Assembly (NCBI GenBank): GCA_947169265.1
Contig: CAMVPC010000002.1
Span: 57,552 to 121,551 of the forward strand
Length of the DNA stretch: 64,000 nt
Origin: an uncultured Prevotellaceae bacterium
Lineage (GTDB): Bacteria > Bacteroidota > Bacteroidia > Bacteroidales > Muribaculaceae
Direction of reading: 5' to 3'
A program made the translations under genes and the position numbers. Below the pieces are notes generated by a model. It made no database searches and was not told the DNA's origin. It saw nothing but the letters and a program-made list of their open reading frames with translations. Below are positions 46,639 to 55,439 of the stretch, piece by piece; the first letter of the stretch is position 1, and each line of letters opens with the position of its first letter.

Positions 46639-48074
46639 GATTGTTACACTTGCTGTGGGCGTTGGTCGAGCGTTTCGGAACCAATGCGGTATCGTTTGTG
46701 GGCAACATCACGCTTTGTTACCTGCTAAGCCCTGACGACTTCGGGTTGCTGGCCATGCTGGGCGTGTTCACGGCACTTGTGTTCACCTTGGTGGATTGCG
46801 GCATGGGCGACGCGTTGCTCATGTACAAGGCCCCCTCGCGTCGCGACTTCAACACGGTGTTTTTCTTCAACGTCGCTGTGGGAGTGGCGCTTGCCGCGCT
46901 CTATGTGGCGCTGGCGCCCCTTGTGGCGCGCTTTTTCGGGCATGCCGAGCTCGCGCCCGTGATGCGTGTGCTGGCCGGTGGCGCCATTCTCACCGCGCTC
47001 ACCATCACGCCCATCACGCGGCTACGTTCCCTGCTGCGCTTCGGGCACGTGGCCATCGTCAATGTGGTGGCCATCGTGGTGGCCGTGACGGCCGCCATCG
47101 TCGCGGCCCTTTCAGGCGCGCGCTATTGGGCGCTGGTGGTGTTGCAGGTGGCGTTCCCCGGCGCCCAACTGCTCCTGCTCGTGTTCTTGTCGCGCTGGGA
47201 GTTGCGCTGGGAGTTTGACGTGGCGCGTTTCAAGCAACTGTGGCGTTTTTCGGCCAATTTGCTGGCGAGTTACCTTGTGTCGCAGGTGTCACAAAACATT
47301 TTCTCGCTCATCTTGGGTAAGTTCTATAACGCCTCGCAAGCCGGCTACTTCGGGCAGGCGCAAAAGCTGCAGTCCACACCCACATCGTCGCTCGAGGGCG
47401 CCATCAGTGTCACGGCCTACGTCTCCATCGCCAAGTGCACCGAGCCCGATCGCCGTCGTGCGCTGGTGTTGCGGGTCTTCGGCATGATGACGTTTGTCAA
47501 CACGCTGCTGTGTGTGGCGCTTATAGCCTTGAGCAAGCCGCTCATCGCGTGCCTGTTGCCTCACAGTTGGCAACCGGTCACGCCCTTCCTGGTTATGCTT
47601 GTGGCCTGGGGACTGGTGGCGCCGGTGTGCAACCACTTGAGTATCATCTTCAAGCTCTATGATCACACTTCCACTATCCGCAACGTGCTCCTCATCGAAA
47701 AGACCGCTATCGTGCTCGCCGCTTTCGCCCTCTATCCTTGGGGTGTGCCGGCCATGATAGGGGCCGCCGCGGCCATTTCGGTCGTTTCTTATTTGCTTTA
47801 CACTCATGCAGCCTCGCGCATTATGGAGGTGAACGCCAAGCGGTTCCATGCCCTTTACACCACCCACTTGGCAATGGGCACCATTGTGGGCGCGCTCACG
47901 TGGCTCGCCACTTTGCCGTGGGCATCGCCATTGGTGTCACTTGCTGTGGGGCTTATCGTCTTCGTGTGCTTGTCGTTGGTCGTGTGCCGCCTGCTGCGAC
48001 CCGACTACTACTCCACACTGGCACGCCGCCTGTCGCATCTCGTTCATTCACACGACGAAACACCACGCGAATAA
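46635..48074 (+). CDS. Oligosaccharide flippase (Wzx / MATE-MVF superfamily)
   Basis: A 479-residue membrane protein with about 12-14 helices, of the type that flips undecaprenyl-linked repeat units across the inner membrane. It begins MRLLHLLWALVERFGTNAVSF and includes LSPDDFGLLAMLGVFTAL, the recurring Wzx segment where the lipid-linked sugar transporter starts, and FYNASQAGYFGQAQKLQ in the second half. The ATG at 46635 overlaps the upstream TGA and follows AGGAGGTGA, a strong Shine-Dalgarno, so the longer frame from 46563 is rejected. Confidence 0.9.
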   Translation: MRLLHLLWALVERFGTNAVSFVGNITLCYLLSPDDFGLLAMLGVFTALVFTLVDCGMGDALLMYKAPSRRDFNTVFFFNVAVGVALAALYVALAPLVARFFGHAELAPVMRVLAGGAILTALTITPITRLRSLLRFGHVAIVNVVAIVVAVTAAIVAALSGARYWALVVLQVAFPGAQLLLLVFLSRWELRWEFDVARFKQLWRFSANLLASYLVSQVSQNIFSLILGKFYNASQAGYFGQAQKLQSTPTSSLEGAISVTAYVSIAKCTEPDRRRALVLRVFGMMTFVNTLLCVALIALSKPLIACLLPHSWQPVTPFLVMLVAWGLVAPVCNHLSIIFKLYDHTSTIRNVLLIEKTAIVLAAFALYPWGVPAMIGAAAAISVVSYLLYTHAASRIMEVNAKRFHALYTTHLAMGTIVGALTWLATLPWASPLVSLAVGLIVFVCLSLVVCRLLRPDYYSTLARRLSHLVHSHDETPRE

Positions 48075-48173
48075 ACACACCTTATTTAATTTAAATTTCG
48101 GGAACCGCCTTGACATTTTCATTGCGGCAGCAAAAAAAACTGTTTTCAGTCACTTTGTGTAAAAATAAAGCAG

Positions 48174-48181
48174 TAATTTTG
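48174..48181 (+). promoter_or_regulatory. -7 box just before the GT2 gene
   Basis: TAATTTTG ends seven bases before the ATG at 48189, so a transcript from here would have almost no leader. The 114-base gap before it breaks the otherwise tight operon. Confidence 0.5.
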
Positions 48182-48188
48182 CAGCCGC

Positions 48189-49145
48189 ATGGAAGCTAAG
48201 GTATCGGTCATCATTCCGGCTTATAACGCCGAGCGCTTTATCAGGCGTAGCGTGGAGAGCGTACGCGCCCAGTCGTTTACCGATTGGGAAATTGTCATCG
48301 TGGACGATGGTAGCACCGACGCCACGGCCCAAATCGCCGACTCTCTCGCTGCCAGCGACCCACGCATCAACGTTGTCCATAAAACGCCCAACGCCGGCCT
48401 TGCCGAGGCGCGCCGCACAGGCCACGTGCACGCTCATGGACAATATCACTTCCATCTTGATGCCGATGATACATTGCCGCCCGATGCCCTTGAATTTCTC
48501 ACGCTGAAAGCCGATGAGAATGACTTGGATTTTGTCATTTCGGGCGCCTGCCGCATTCACGGGAATAAATCAAAACAAATCAACCAACGCCCGTGGGAGG
48601 GTGTCGTGAGTGACAAGGAAAAGATGCTTTCGTTGATTTTCGACTACCGTTTCGGTTTCCTGCGGGGAACTTGTTTCTCGAGAGGTGAATTGTGGAAAAA
48701 ATATGATTTTTTTCCCGTCAAGGATAGGATCCTCCCTTGTGAGGATTTCTTGATGAGCACCGCCGTGATTAACCGATGTGACCGCATTGGCGTCTATAAC
48801 CACCCCACGTATAATTATTTTCGCACCGAGGGTTCTTTGTCGAGCGTTAAGCCATACTCAAGCCAAGAAGGCTTGAAAACGCTCATGCGCTCGCTCGAGG
48901 ATATTCTTGCGTCAACACCTCATTACCATGCGGTTAAGCCCATGTTCAATGATTTTGTGCTGAGTCTTGTCACCTTCGAAATCAACAAGACCACTCCCGA
49001 CCCCTGGATTGATGAAATCACCCACTATGATGTGAGCAAGAGTTCATTGAAAATAAAAGTGTGCCGTTTCCTCATGCGACATGAGCGATTGAGGAAGCCT
49101 TTAGTGCTGCTTCACGATTACGTCAGGAGATTACAGGGAGAGTAA
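48189..49145 (+). CDS. Glycosyltransferase family 2
   Basis: A 318-residue cytoplasmic or membrane-associated GT-A enzyme. The N terminus VSVIIPAYNAERFIRRSVES and the metal-binding LDADDTLP, with the earlier IVDDGSTD, are diagnostic. Residues about 110-318 are the variable acceptor domain, which is more AT-rich than the neighbours (TTTTTCCCGTCAAGGATAGG around 48711). It adds a sugar to the repeat unit; donor and acceptor are unknown. It is separated from wzx by 114 bases with its own -7 box and is followed by the GT4 gene after five bases. Confidence 0.9.
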   Translation: MEAKVSVIIPAYNAERFIRRSVESVRAQSFTDWEIVIVDDGSTDATAQIADSLAASDPRINVVHKTPNAGLAEARRTGHVHAHGQYHFHLDADDTLPPDALEFLTLKADENDLDFVISGACRIHGNKSKQINQRPWEGVVSDKEKMLSLIFDYRFGFLRGTCFSRGELWKKYDFFPVKDRILPCEDFLMSTAVINRCDRIGVYNHPTYNYFRTEGSLSSVKPYSSQEGLKTLMRSLEDILASTPHYHAVKPMFNDFVLSLVTFEINKTTPDPWIDEITHYDVSKSSLKIKVCRFLMRHERLRKPLVLLHDYVRRLQGE

Positions 49146-49150
49146 ATGCT

Positions 49151-50245
49151 ATGGCGAAGAACGTACTCATCATCATGGATACCATGGCCGGCGGCGGTGC
49201 CGAGAAGGCTCTTGTGGCCTTGTTGCGTCACCTCGTCGCCGATGGGTATCGTGTGGCGCTCCTTTTGTTTAATGCCGTTGGGCCCCACCTTGAGGCTGTC
49301 CCCGGGGGCGTGGAAGTGCGGCATGTGTATAGCGGTGTCAAGCCGTGGCGCGACCGCCTTTTGTTCCACACGCCCTGGCGCGACACGCTCATGGCGCGAC
49401 GCCTGAGGCGCATGCTGGCCGGCGCGCGCTACGACGTGGTGCTCTCGTTCCTCGAGGGAGCGGCGGCTTGGCTTCACAGCCTGCTGCCGCGCGAGGTGGC
49501 TCGCCGCCATCTCACGTGGGTACACACCGATTTTTCGTCACATCACTGGAGTCGCGCGTTTTTTAGCCACACGGGGCATGAGCAGGCTTTTTACGACCGC
49601 ATGGATCGCGTGGTCTTTGTTTCACACGAGGCCCGCCGTCATTTCACGCTACGCCTCGACGACGAGCGTGCGCGCGTGATCTATAATCTTATCGATGTGG
49701 ACGATATTCGCAGCCAGGCACAGGAGTCAGCCCCCCGAAAGCATCGCTTTACCCTCGTCTTTGTGGGGCGTCTGCACCCCATCAAGCGCCCTGACCGTTT
49801 TATCGACACAGTGGCGCTCTTGCGTCGCGAGGGCCTCGACGTGGATGCCTGGGTGGTGGGTGATGGTGACGAGCGCCACCGCTTGGAGCGACAATGCCGC
49901 GAGGTCGGTGTCGAGGGTCATGTGACTTTCATGGGGTTTCAAAAGAATCCTTACCCTTATATCGCGCGGGCCGACGCGCTTGTCATCACGTCTGACGCCG
50001 AGGGGCTTCCGCTTGTTATGCTCGAGGCACTCGCGCTTGGCACGCCCATCATCGCCACCCGTTGCGATGGGCCCGCCGAGGTGCTTGCCGGTGGTGCCGG
50101 CACGCTCACCGGCTTCACGCCGCGCGACCTTGCCGACGCCGTCAAGGCTCTCCACGCCTCACCGTCGGCCACACCCGCCGCGTTGCCCGCCGGCTTCGCC
50201 GCCGGCGACATCCTTTCGCGACTGCGCGCCCTCCTCGAGGAATAA
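49151..50245 (+). CDS. Glycosyltransferase family 4
   Basis: A 364-residue GT-B enzyme. The N-terminal domain starts VLIIMDTMAGGGAEKALVAL, the inter-domain segment includes LVFVGRLHPIKRPDRFI, and the nucleotide-sugar site is SDAEGLPLVMLEALALGTP, with the E-x7-E pair. It retains the sugar configuration on transfer. It is the last gene of the exopolysaccharide locus, five bases after the GT2 gene. Only two glycosyltransferases and no priming transferase occur here, so the repeat unit must be short or completed by genes elsewhere. Confidence 0.9.
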   Translation: MAKNVLIIMDTMAGGGAEKALVALLRHLVADGYRVALLLFNAVGPHLEAVPGGVEVRHVYSGVKPWRDRLLFHTPWRDTLMARRLRRMLAGARYDVVLSFLEGAAAWLHSLLPREVARRHLTWVHTDFSSHHWSRAFFSHTGHEQAFYDRMDRVVFVSHEARRHFTLRLDDERARVIYNLIDVDDIRSQAQESAPRKHRFTLVFVGRLHPIKRPDRFIDTVALLRREGLDVDAWVVGDGDERHRLERQCREVGVEGHVTFMGFQKNPYPYIARADALVITSDAEGLPLVMLEALALGTPIIATRCDGPAEVLAGGAGTLTGFTPRDLADAVKALHASPSATPAALPAGFAAGDILSRLRALLEE

Positions 50246-50271
50246 GCCTCCCTACATTCTACTCCCTACAT

Positions 50272-50300
50272 TTCAAGTTTCGATGGAGCCGAAACTTGAA
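50272..50300. terminator. Bidirectional terminator at the end of the exopolysaccharide locus
   Basis: Eleven-base perfect arms (50272-50282 and 50290-50300) with a seven-base loop, followed by TTATTT. It lies 26 bases after the GT4 stop and directly against the stop of the convergent gene at 50301. Confidence 0.78.
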
Positions 50301-50654
50301 TTATTTGGTATTCCTGAAGCCCTTGTTGTAGCCTATGTTATAGCCTCGGGTGTAAGTTTCCACGGAGTCGAAAGGATTGTAATAGCTGTGACGGTAGGGG
50401 CGGCCGTGACTGCGGTCGAAATTACCGTCTTGGTAACCTTTGTTGAAGCCTTCGTCGTAGGTGGCGGGAGCGTTGCCTCGTGTCGAGGCTGTGTCGAGTG
50501 GCGCGCCGTCGGTGGTTTTGGGATGCTTTACCACCTGCGTGGTGTCGACATAGGCATGATTGCTATCGTCTTCGTTCACGCTACATTCCGCGATTTGGAC
50601 GAGAATCCAAAGGATGCTAAGGGTGATGATAATTTTAAAAAAGGTACTTTTCAT
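50301..50654 (-). CDS. Small membrane-anchored or secreted protein with GY-rich repeats
   Basis: A 117-residue protein. A hydrophobic helix at about 4-22 (FFKIIITLSILWILVQIAEC) is either a signal peptide or an anchor; the Cys at its end could be a lipobox, although the preceding residues (IAEC) are only a partial match. The C-terminal half has two related motifs, YDEGFNKGYQDG (about 67-78) and YTRGYNIGYNKGF (about 102-114), with Gly-aromatic spacing of four residues. The middle is rich in Asp, Thr and Pro. The family is not recognised. The ATG at 50654 is chosen over the preceding TTG. It lies 63 bases downstream of metG. Confidence 0.65.
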   Translation of the reverse strand: MKSTFFKIIITLSILWILVQIAECSVNEDDSNHAYVDTTQVVKHPKTTDGAPLDTASTRGNAPATYDEGFNKGYQDGNFDRSHGRPYRHSYYNPFDSVETYTRGYNIGYNKGFRNTK

Positions 50655-50717
50655 CAAAACACCGGTGGAGAGATTGGCGAATAGGGCGGGGTAGGGTAGA
50701 GGTTAGTATAGTTTGTT

Positions 50718-52763
50718 TTATTTTACTTGCACACCGGGGCGCACGGCGCCATGAGGACCGATAACAACGAGGCGGCCGTCGGCATCCTCGGCGCTGAGCA
50801 CCATGCCCTGGCTCTCGACGCCCTTGAGCTTGCGCGGCGGGAAGTTGGCGATGAAGCACACTTGTCGTCCCACGAGGTCCTCGGGGGCGTAATACTTGGC
50901 GATGCCGCTCACGATGGTGCGGCCCTTGAGTCCGTCGTCGATGGTGAGCTGCAGCAACTTGTCGGCCTTCTTGACCTTCTCGCAGGCGGTTACGGTGCCC
51001 ACGCGGATGTCGAGCTTGAGGAAGTCGTCGAAGGTGCATGGTTGGGCTACGGCCTTGGGCGTGAAGTTGTTGACGATATTCTCCTGCTTGATGCGCTCCA
51101 GGCGTTGCATCTGGCGGTCGATGTCCTCGTCGGGGATTTTCTCAAAGAGGAGTTCGGGCTGCTCAATCGTGTGGCCCACCGGCAGAATGTCGATATCGCC
51201 CAGCTTGTCCCAGTTGACGCTGTCCATGCCCAGCATGGCGCGCAGGCGGGCCGCGCTGAAGGGCAGGAAGGGCTCGAAGGCGATGGCGAGGTTGGCGGCG
51301 ATTTGCAGGGCCACGTGCAGGATGGTCTCAACGCGGGCCATGTCGGTCTTGGCAAGCTTCCACGGCTCGGTGTCGGCGAGGTATTTGTTGCCTATTCGCG
51401 CCAGGCTCATGGCGTCCTTGAGGGCCTCGCGGAAGTGGAACGTTTCGATGTTGCGTCCCAGCGTCTCTTTCACGTCCTTAAACTCGGCCAGGGCCGTTGT
51501 CTCTTGGTCGGCGAGCTCGTGGCGGGGAGGCACCTTGCCGCCAAAGTACTTGTGGGTGAGGACGAGGGCGCGGTTGATGAAGTTGCCCAGGATGGCCACC
51601 AGCTCGTTGTTGTTGCGCGCCTGGAAGTCGCGCCAAGTGAAGTCGTTGTCCTTGGCCTCGGGGGCGTTGGCCGTGAGCACATAGCGCAGCACGTCCTGCT
51701 TGCCGGGAAAGTCGGCGAGGTATTCGTGCAGCCACACGGCCCAGTTGCGGCTTGTCGATATTTTCTCGCCCTCAAGGTTGAGGAACTCGTTGGCCGGCAC
51801 GTTGTCGGGAAGCTGATAGCCGCCGTGCGCCATGAGCATGGCGGGGAAGATAAGGCAGTGGAACACGATGTTGTCCTTGCCGATGAAGTGGATGATGCGG
51901 CTCTCGGGGTCTTTCCAGTAGCGCTCCCAGCTGTCGGGCAACAACTCTTGCGTGTTGCTGATGTAGCCGATAGGGGCATCGAACCACACATAGAGCACCT
52001 TGCCCTCGGCACCCTCGATGGGCACCGGAATGCCCCAGTTGAGGTCGCGCGTGACGGCGCGCGGCTGCAGGCCGCCTTCGAGCCACGACTTGCACTGGCC
52101 GTACACGTTGGCGCGCCACTCCTTGTGCCCTTCGAGAATCCACTCGCGCAGCTTGGGCTCCCACTTGTCGAGCGGCATGTACCAGTGCTTGGTCTCTTTG
52201 AGCACGGGCACGTTGCCGGTGATGGCGCTGTGCGGGTCAATAAGGTCGGTAGCGTTGAGGCTCGTGCCGCAGCTCTCGCACTGGTCGCCGTAGGCACGCT
52301 CGTTGCCGCAATGCGGGCATGTGCCCACGATGTAGCGGTCGGCGAGCCACTGGTCGGCTTCTTCGTCGTAGTATTGCTGGCTCGTTTTCTCAATGAACTC
52401 GCCCTTATTATATAAAGTGGTGAAGAAATCGCTCGCCGTGCGGCGGTGAATGGCGCTCGTGGTGCGGCTATACACATCGAACGAGATGCCCAGCCCCTCC
52501 ATCGACTCCTTGATGAGCTTGTGATAGCGGTCGACGATATCTTGCGGCGTCACGCCCTCTTTTTGTGCCTTGATGGTGATGGGCACGCCGTGCTCGTCGC
52601 TGCCACCCACAAGGATAACGTCCTCGCCACGCAGACGCAGGTAACGCGTGTAGATGTCGGCGGGAATATACACTCCGGCGAGGTGCCCGATGTGCACCGG
52701 TCCGTTAGCATAGGGCAACGCCGTGGTCACGAGCGTGCGCTTGAATTTCTTCTCTTGGGCCAT
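50718..52763 (-). CDS. metG: Methionyl-tRNA synthetase
   Basis: A 681-residue enzyme that charges tRNA-Met. The HIGH motif appears as [12 protein letters not shown] (about 20-31), the zinc knuckle as [18 protein letters not shown] (about 144-161), and the KMSKS loop as GEKISTSRN. The C-terminal EMAP-like tRNA-binding domain (about 580-681; [18 protein letters not shown]) is present as in other Bacteroidetes long-form MetG. It has a full consensus promoter at 52794-52825 and a leader of about 26 bases. Confidence 0.97.
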   Translation of the reverse strand: MAQEKKFKRTLVTTALPYANGPVHIGHLAGVYIPADIYTRYLRLRGEDVILVGGSDEHGVPITIKAQKEGVTPQDIVDRYHKLIKESMEGLGISFDVYSRTTSAIHRRTASDFFTTLYNKGEFIEKTSQQYYDEEADQWLADRYIVGTCPHCGNERAYGDQCESCGTSLNATDLIDPHSAITGNVPVLKETKHWYMPLDKWEPKLREWILEGHKEWRANVYGQCKSWLEGGLQPRAVTRDLNWGIPVPIEGAEGKVLYVWFDAPIGYISNTQELLPDSWERYWKDPESRIIHFIGKDNIVFHCLIFPAMLMAHGGYQLPDNVPANEFLNLEGEKISTSRNWAVWLHEYLADFPGKQDVLRYVLTANAPEAKDNDFTWRDFQARNNNELVAILGNFINRALVLTHKYFGGKVPPRHELADQETTALAEFKDVKETLGRNIETFHFREALKDAMSLARIGNKYLADTEPWKLAKTDMARVETILHVALQIAANLAIAFEPFLPFSAARLRAMLGMDSVNWDKLGDIDILPVGHTIEQPELLFEKIPDEDIDRQMQRLERIKQENIVNNFTPKAVAQPCTFDDFLKLDIRVGTVTACEKVKKADKLLQLTIDDGLKGRTIVSGIAKYYAPEDLVGRQVCFIANFPPRKLKGVESQGMVLSAEDADGRLVVIGPHGAVRPGVQVK

Positions 52764-52793
52764 ATTTTCTTCTTATTTTGCGGTTTGAATTTG

Positions 52794-52825
52794 CAAAGTT
52801 ACTAAAAAATCGCCATACGGCCAAA
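52794..52825 (-). promoter_or_regulatory. Promoter of metG
   Basis: On the minus strand: TTTG (52825-52822), a 20-base spacer, then TAACTTTG (52801-52794). Confidence 0.82.
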
Positions 52826-52855
52826 TGTGGAGCGCCGCTACGCCTTTTTGACACC

Positions 52856-52891
52856 AAAAAATCGGGAGACTTCGAGCAACGAAGTCTCCCG
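52856..52891 (-). terminator. Terminator after the truncated dockerin gene
   Basis: Twelve-base perfect arms (52863-52874 and 52880-52891) are followed on the minus strand by a run of six T (52861-52856). It ends transcription coming from the ATPase/dockerin side before metG. Confidence 0.9.
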
Positions 52892-52936
52892 AGTATAGTA
52901 TATCAATGCTCGCCGTGGCGCGAGATGGTTCGTGGT

Positions 52937-53389
52937 TCAATTAAGCAAAAGGTTGTAGAGGGCGGTGATGTCGGCGCCACTCACGCTGCCGTCGCCGTTG
53001 ACGTCGGCGTTGCCGGCGGGCACGTTGCCGTCAAGCAACACGCCGTAAAGAGCCGTCACGTCGGCACCGCTCACCAGACCGTCGCCGTTCACGTCGCCGG
53101 GAATGCCATCCTCGGCGATGAGGTCGCCCACGATGTGCTTGAATCTTGCCCAGTGCATGGCGGTTGCGAAGCTACTCTCCTTGCCCACAGGCACATGGAG
53201 TAAGCAATCATCGATGCTTGACTGGCCCGAAAATTCGAGATAAAAGCAGACGTTAACGGGCAACCGGTCGAAATCGTTTGGATTCTCGGGCATTCCCATG
53301 ATGATTGCGTCGTCGCCTATCGCCACCTTGGCCGGGTCAACATAGGCGTCAATCCTCATCAAGGATTTGCAGTAGCGGAATGCTGCTGA
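52937..53389 (-). pseudogene. 5'-truncated BspA-like LRR protein with intact C-terminal dockerin
   Basis: The frame codes for the end of a leucine-rich repeat unit (SAAFRYCKSLMRIDAYVDP), an LRR cap (CLLHVPVGKESSFATAMHW, ARFKHIV) and a complete two-repeat dockerin (GDVNGDGLVSGADVTALY; ADVNGDGSVSGADITALY). This aligns residue by residue with the protein at 29777-31051. The homology begins at 53389, two bases inside the stop of the metal ATPase (53391-53393), and there is no signal peptide, so the 5' part of the gene is missing. A start at TTG/ATG 53362-53357 would give a 141-residue cytoplasmic protein, which is unlikely to be functional. The original terminator is retained. Confidence 0.8.
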
Positions 53390-53390
53390 T

Positions 53391-55349
53391 TTAATTGTTG
53401 ATTGCTTTTGCCCTCATGGCGCGTGTGGCGTTGACAACGGCGAGCAGGGTGACGCCCACATCGGCAAAGACGGCGAGCCACATCGTGGCGAGGCCGGCTG
53501 CGGCGAGCGCGAGCACAACAAGCTTGATACCGATGGCCATCACCACGTTCTGCCGGGCGATGGCGCGCGTGCGTCGCGCCACTTTGATGGATAGAGCCAC
53601 CTTAGCGGGATTGTCGTCCATGAGCACGACGTCGGCGGCTTCGATAGCGGCGTCGCTGCCCATGGCTCCCATGGCGATGCCCACGTCGGCACGGGCCAGG
53701 ACGGGTGCGTCGTTGATGCCGTCGCCCACAAAGGCGAGCGCCTCGTTGTGGCCGCGTTGAGCGAGGAGCTGCTCCACGCGCTCCACCTTGTCGGGCGGCA
53801 GCAGTTCGGCGTGGTATTCATCGAGACTCAGCCGGGCGGCCACGGTGGACGCCACCTGGTCGCGGTCGCCGGTGAGCATGACGGTGCGCGTGACGCCCGC
53901 GTGCCGCAATGCGTCGATAGCCCCGGCGCTGCTCTCCTTGATGACGTCGTTGATAACGATGTGGCCGGCGTAGGCGCCGTCGATGGCCACATGGATGATA
54001 GTGCCGTCGTGGGGACAGTCGCTCCACGTGGCGCCCACGGCCTCCATGAGCGAAGTGTTACCCACACTCACGCGCTTGCCGCCTACGACCGCCGTGATGC
54101 CTTTTCCGGCGATTTCTTCCACCTCGTCAACTCGGCAGCCGTCGGTGGCCTCGTCGGGAAACGCGTCGCGCAACGCGGCCCCGATAGGGTGGGTGGTAAA
54201 GTGCTCCACATGGGCGGCAAGGTGAAGCAACTGATGCTCATCGCAGTTCGAGGGGTGGACGGCGGTGACGGCAAACTGGCCGTGGGTCAACGTACCCGTC
54301 TTGTCGAAGACCACGGTTCTCACGCGTGCGAGTACATCAAGGTAATTGGCGCCCTTGACAAGAATACCGCGGCGAGAGGCGCCGCCCAAGCCGCTGAAAT
54401 AGGTGAGCGGCACGCTGATAACCAGCGCGCACGGGCACGAAACCACCAGGAACATCAAGGCCCGGTAGAGCCATGTGGCCAGCGCGCCGCCCAGCACTAC
54501 CGGCACCGCGACAAGGGCTACTGCGGCCATCACCACGATGGGCGTGTAGTAGCGCGCGAAGCGGGTGATAAACGCCTCGCCGCGCGACTTGCGCTCGCCG
54601 GCGTGCTCCACCAGCTCGATGATGCGCGCCACAGTGCTCTCGCCGTAAGGGCGCGTGACGCGCATGGTGACAACGCCCCGCAGGTTGACGCACCCCGATA
54701 CAATCTCGTCGCCCGGCGCGATGTCGTGCGGCAACGTCTCGCCGGTGAGAGCCGCCGTGTTGAGCGCGGTGACGCCGGTGAGGACCACGCCGTCGAGCGG
54801 CACCCGTTCGCCGGGTTTGACCACGAGAGTCTCGCCCACGGCGACGGCGTCGGGCGTCACGACAACTTCCCGACCGTCGCGCACCACGGTGGCGGTGTCG
54901 GGCCGCAAGTCCATCAGGTGGGCGATGCTGTCGCGGCTCTTCCCTTCGGCGTAACCCTCCAAGAGCTCGCCCACAGCGAAGAACAGCATCACGGCCACCG
55001 CCTCGACAAATTCGTGCTCGACGCCGGGCAGGAAGCCGATGGCGAAAGCGCCCGCTGTAGCCACTGTCATGAGGAAATGCTCGTTGAACACGTGGCCGTG
55101 GGCCAGGCCTTCGGCGGCTTCGCGCAGTGTGCCGTGCCCCACGACCAGGTAGGGGACGAGATAAACGAGGAACAGCTGCCATGTGGCCAGCCGCGTGGTG
55201 TGCTCGACGAGCACGGCGACGCCCAGCAGCAAGGCGGCCGCTATAATAAGGTAAAGCCCGTGCCTGCCATTGCCCTCGTCGTGATGGTGGTCGCAACCGC
55301 AGCTTTCGCAATGGTGATGTTCGTGATGATGTTCGTGATGATGTGCCAT
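53391..55349 (-). CDS. P1B-type heavy-metal (Zn/Cd/Pb) exporting ATPase with His-rich N terminus
   Basis: A 652-residue metal pump. Instead of a classical CxxC metal-binding domain, the N terminus is a His-rich stretch (MAHHHEHHHEHHHCESCGCD). Membrane helices begin at about 35. The actuator TGE motif lies in AALTGETLPHD, the CPC motif in VSCPCALVISVP (TM6), the phosphorylation site is FDKTGTLTHG, the HP motif TTHPIGAAL, and the hinge GDGINDAPVLARADVG. CPC plus the His tail points to Zn2+, Cd2+ or Pb2+ export. The ATG at 55349 follows a -7 box (55376-55369) by about 20 bases, so an upstream in-frame ATG is rejected. It is divergent from the Fur-family gene. Confidence 0.92.
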   Translation of the reverse strand: MAHHHEHHHEHHHCESCGCDHHHDEGNGRHGLYLIIAAALLLGVAVLVEHTTRLATWQLFLVYLVPYLVVGHGTLREAAEGLAHGHVFNEHFLMTVATAGAFAIGFLPGVEHEFVEAVAVMLFFAVGELLEGYAEGKSRDSIAHLMDLRPDTATVVRDGREVVVTPDAVAVGETLVVKPGERVPLDGVVLTGVTALNTAALTGETLPHDIAPGDEIVSGCVNLRGVVTMRVTRPYGESTVARIIELVEHAGERKSRGEAFITRFARYYTPIVVMAAVALVAVPVVLGGALATWLYRALMFLVVSCPCALVISVPLTYFSGLGGASRRGILVKGANYLDVLARVRTVVFDKTGTLTHGQFAVTAVHPSNCDEHQLLHLAAHVEHFTTHPIGAALRDAFPDEATDGCRVDEVEEIAGKGITAVVGGKRVSVGNTSLMEAVGATWSDCPHDGTIIHVAIDGAYAGHIVINDVIKESSAGAIDALRHAGVTRTVMLTGDRDQVASTVAARLSLDEYHAELLPPDKVERVEQLLAQRGHNEALAFVGDGINDAPVLARADVGIAMGAMGSDAAIEAADVVLMDDNPAKVALSIKVARRTRAIARQNVVMAIGIKLVVLALAAAGLATMWLAVFADVGVTLLAVVNATRAMRAKAINN

Positions 55350-55368
55350 TATCTTATCTTTTTTGCCG

Positions 55369-55418
55369 CAAAGGTAAGGCATTTGGGTTGCAACTCAGTT
55401 GCAAAATGCTTACCTTTG
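55369..55418. promoter_or_regulatory. Symmetric divergent promoter with Fur-type operator
   Basis: TACCTTTG stands at both ends, on the minus strand (55376-55369) for the ATPase and on the plus strand (55411-55418) for the regulator. Centred between them is the perfect palindrome TTGCAAC-TCA-GTTGCAA (55388-55404). The plus-strand -33 TTG (55388-55390) lies in its left arm. Repressor bound there would block both promoters, giving autoregulated metal control. Confidence 0.8.
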
Positions 55419-55439
55419 CCGCCACAAAACCGCATCGCA

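Noticed and set aside
50727..52415. 562-codon frame antisense to metG
   Set aside because: Low-complexity Val/Leu/His sequence; metG is unambiguous on the other strand.
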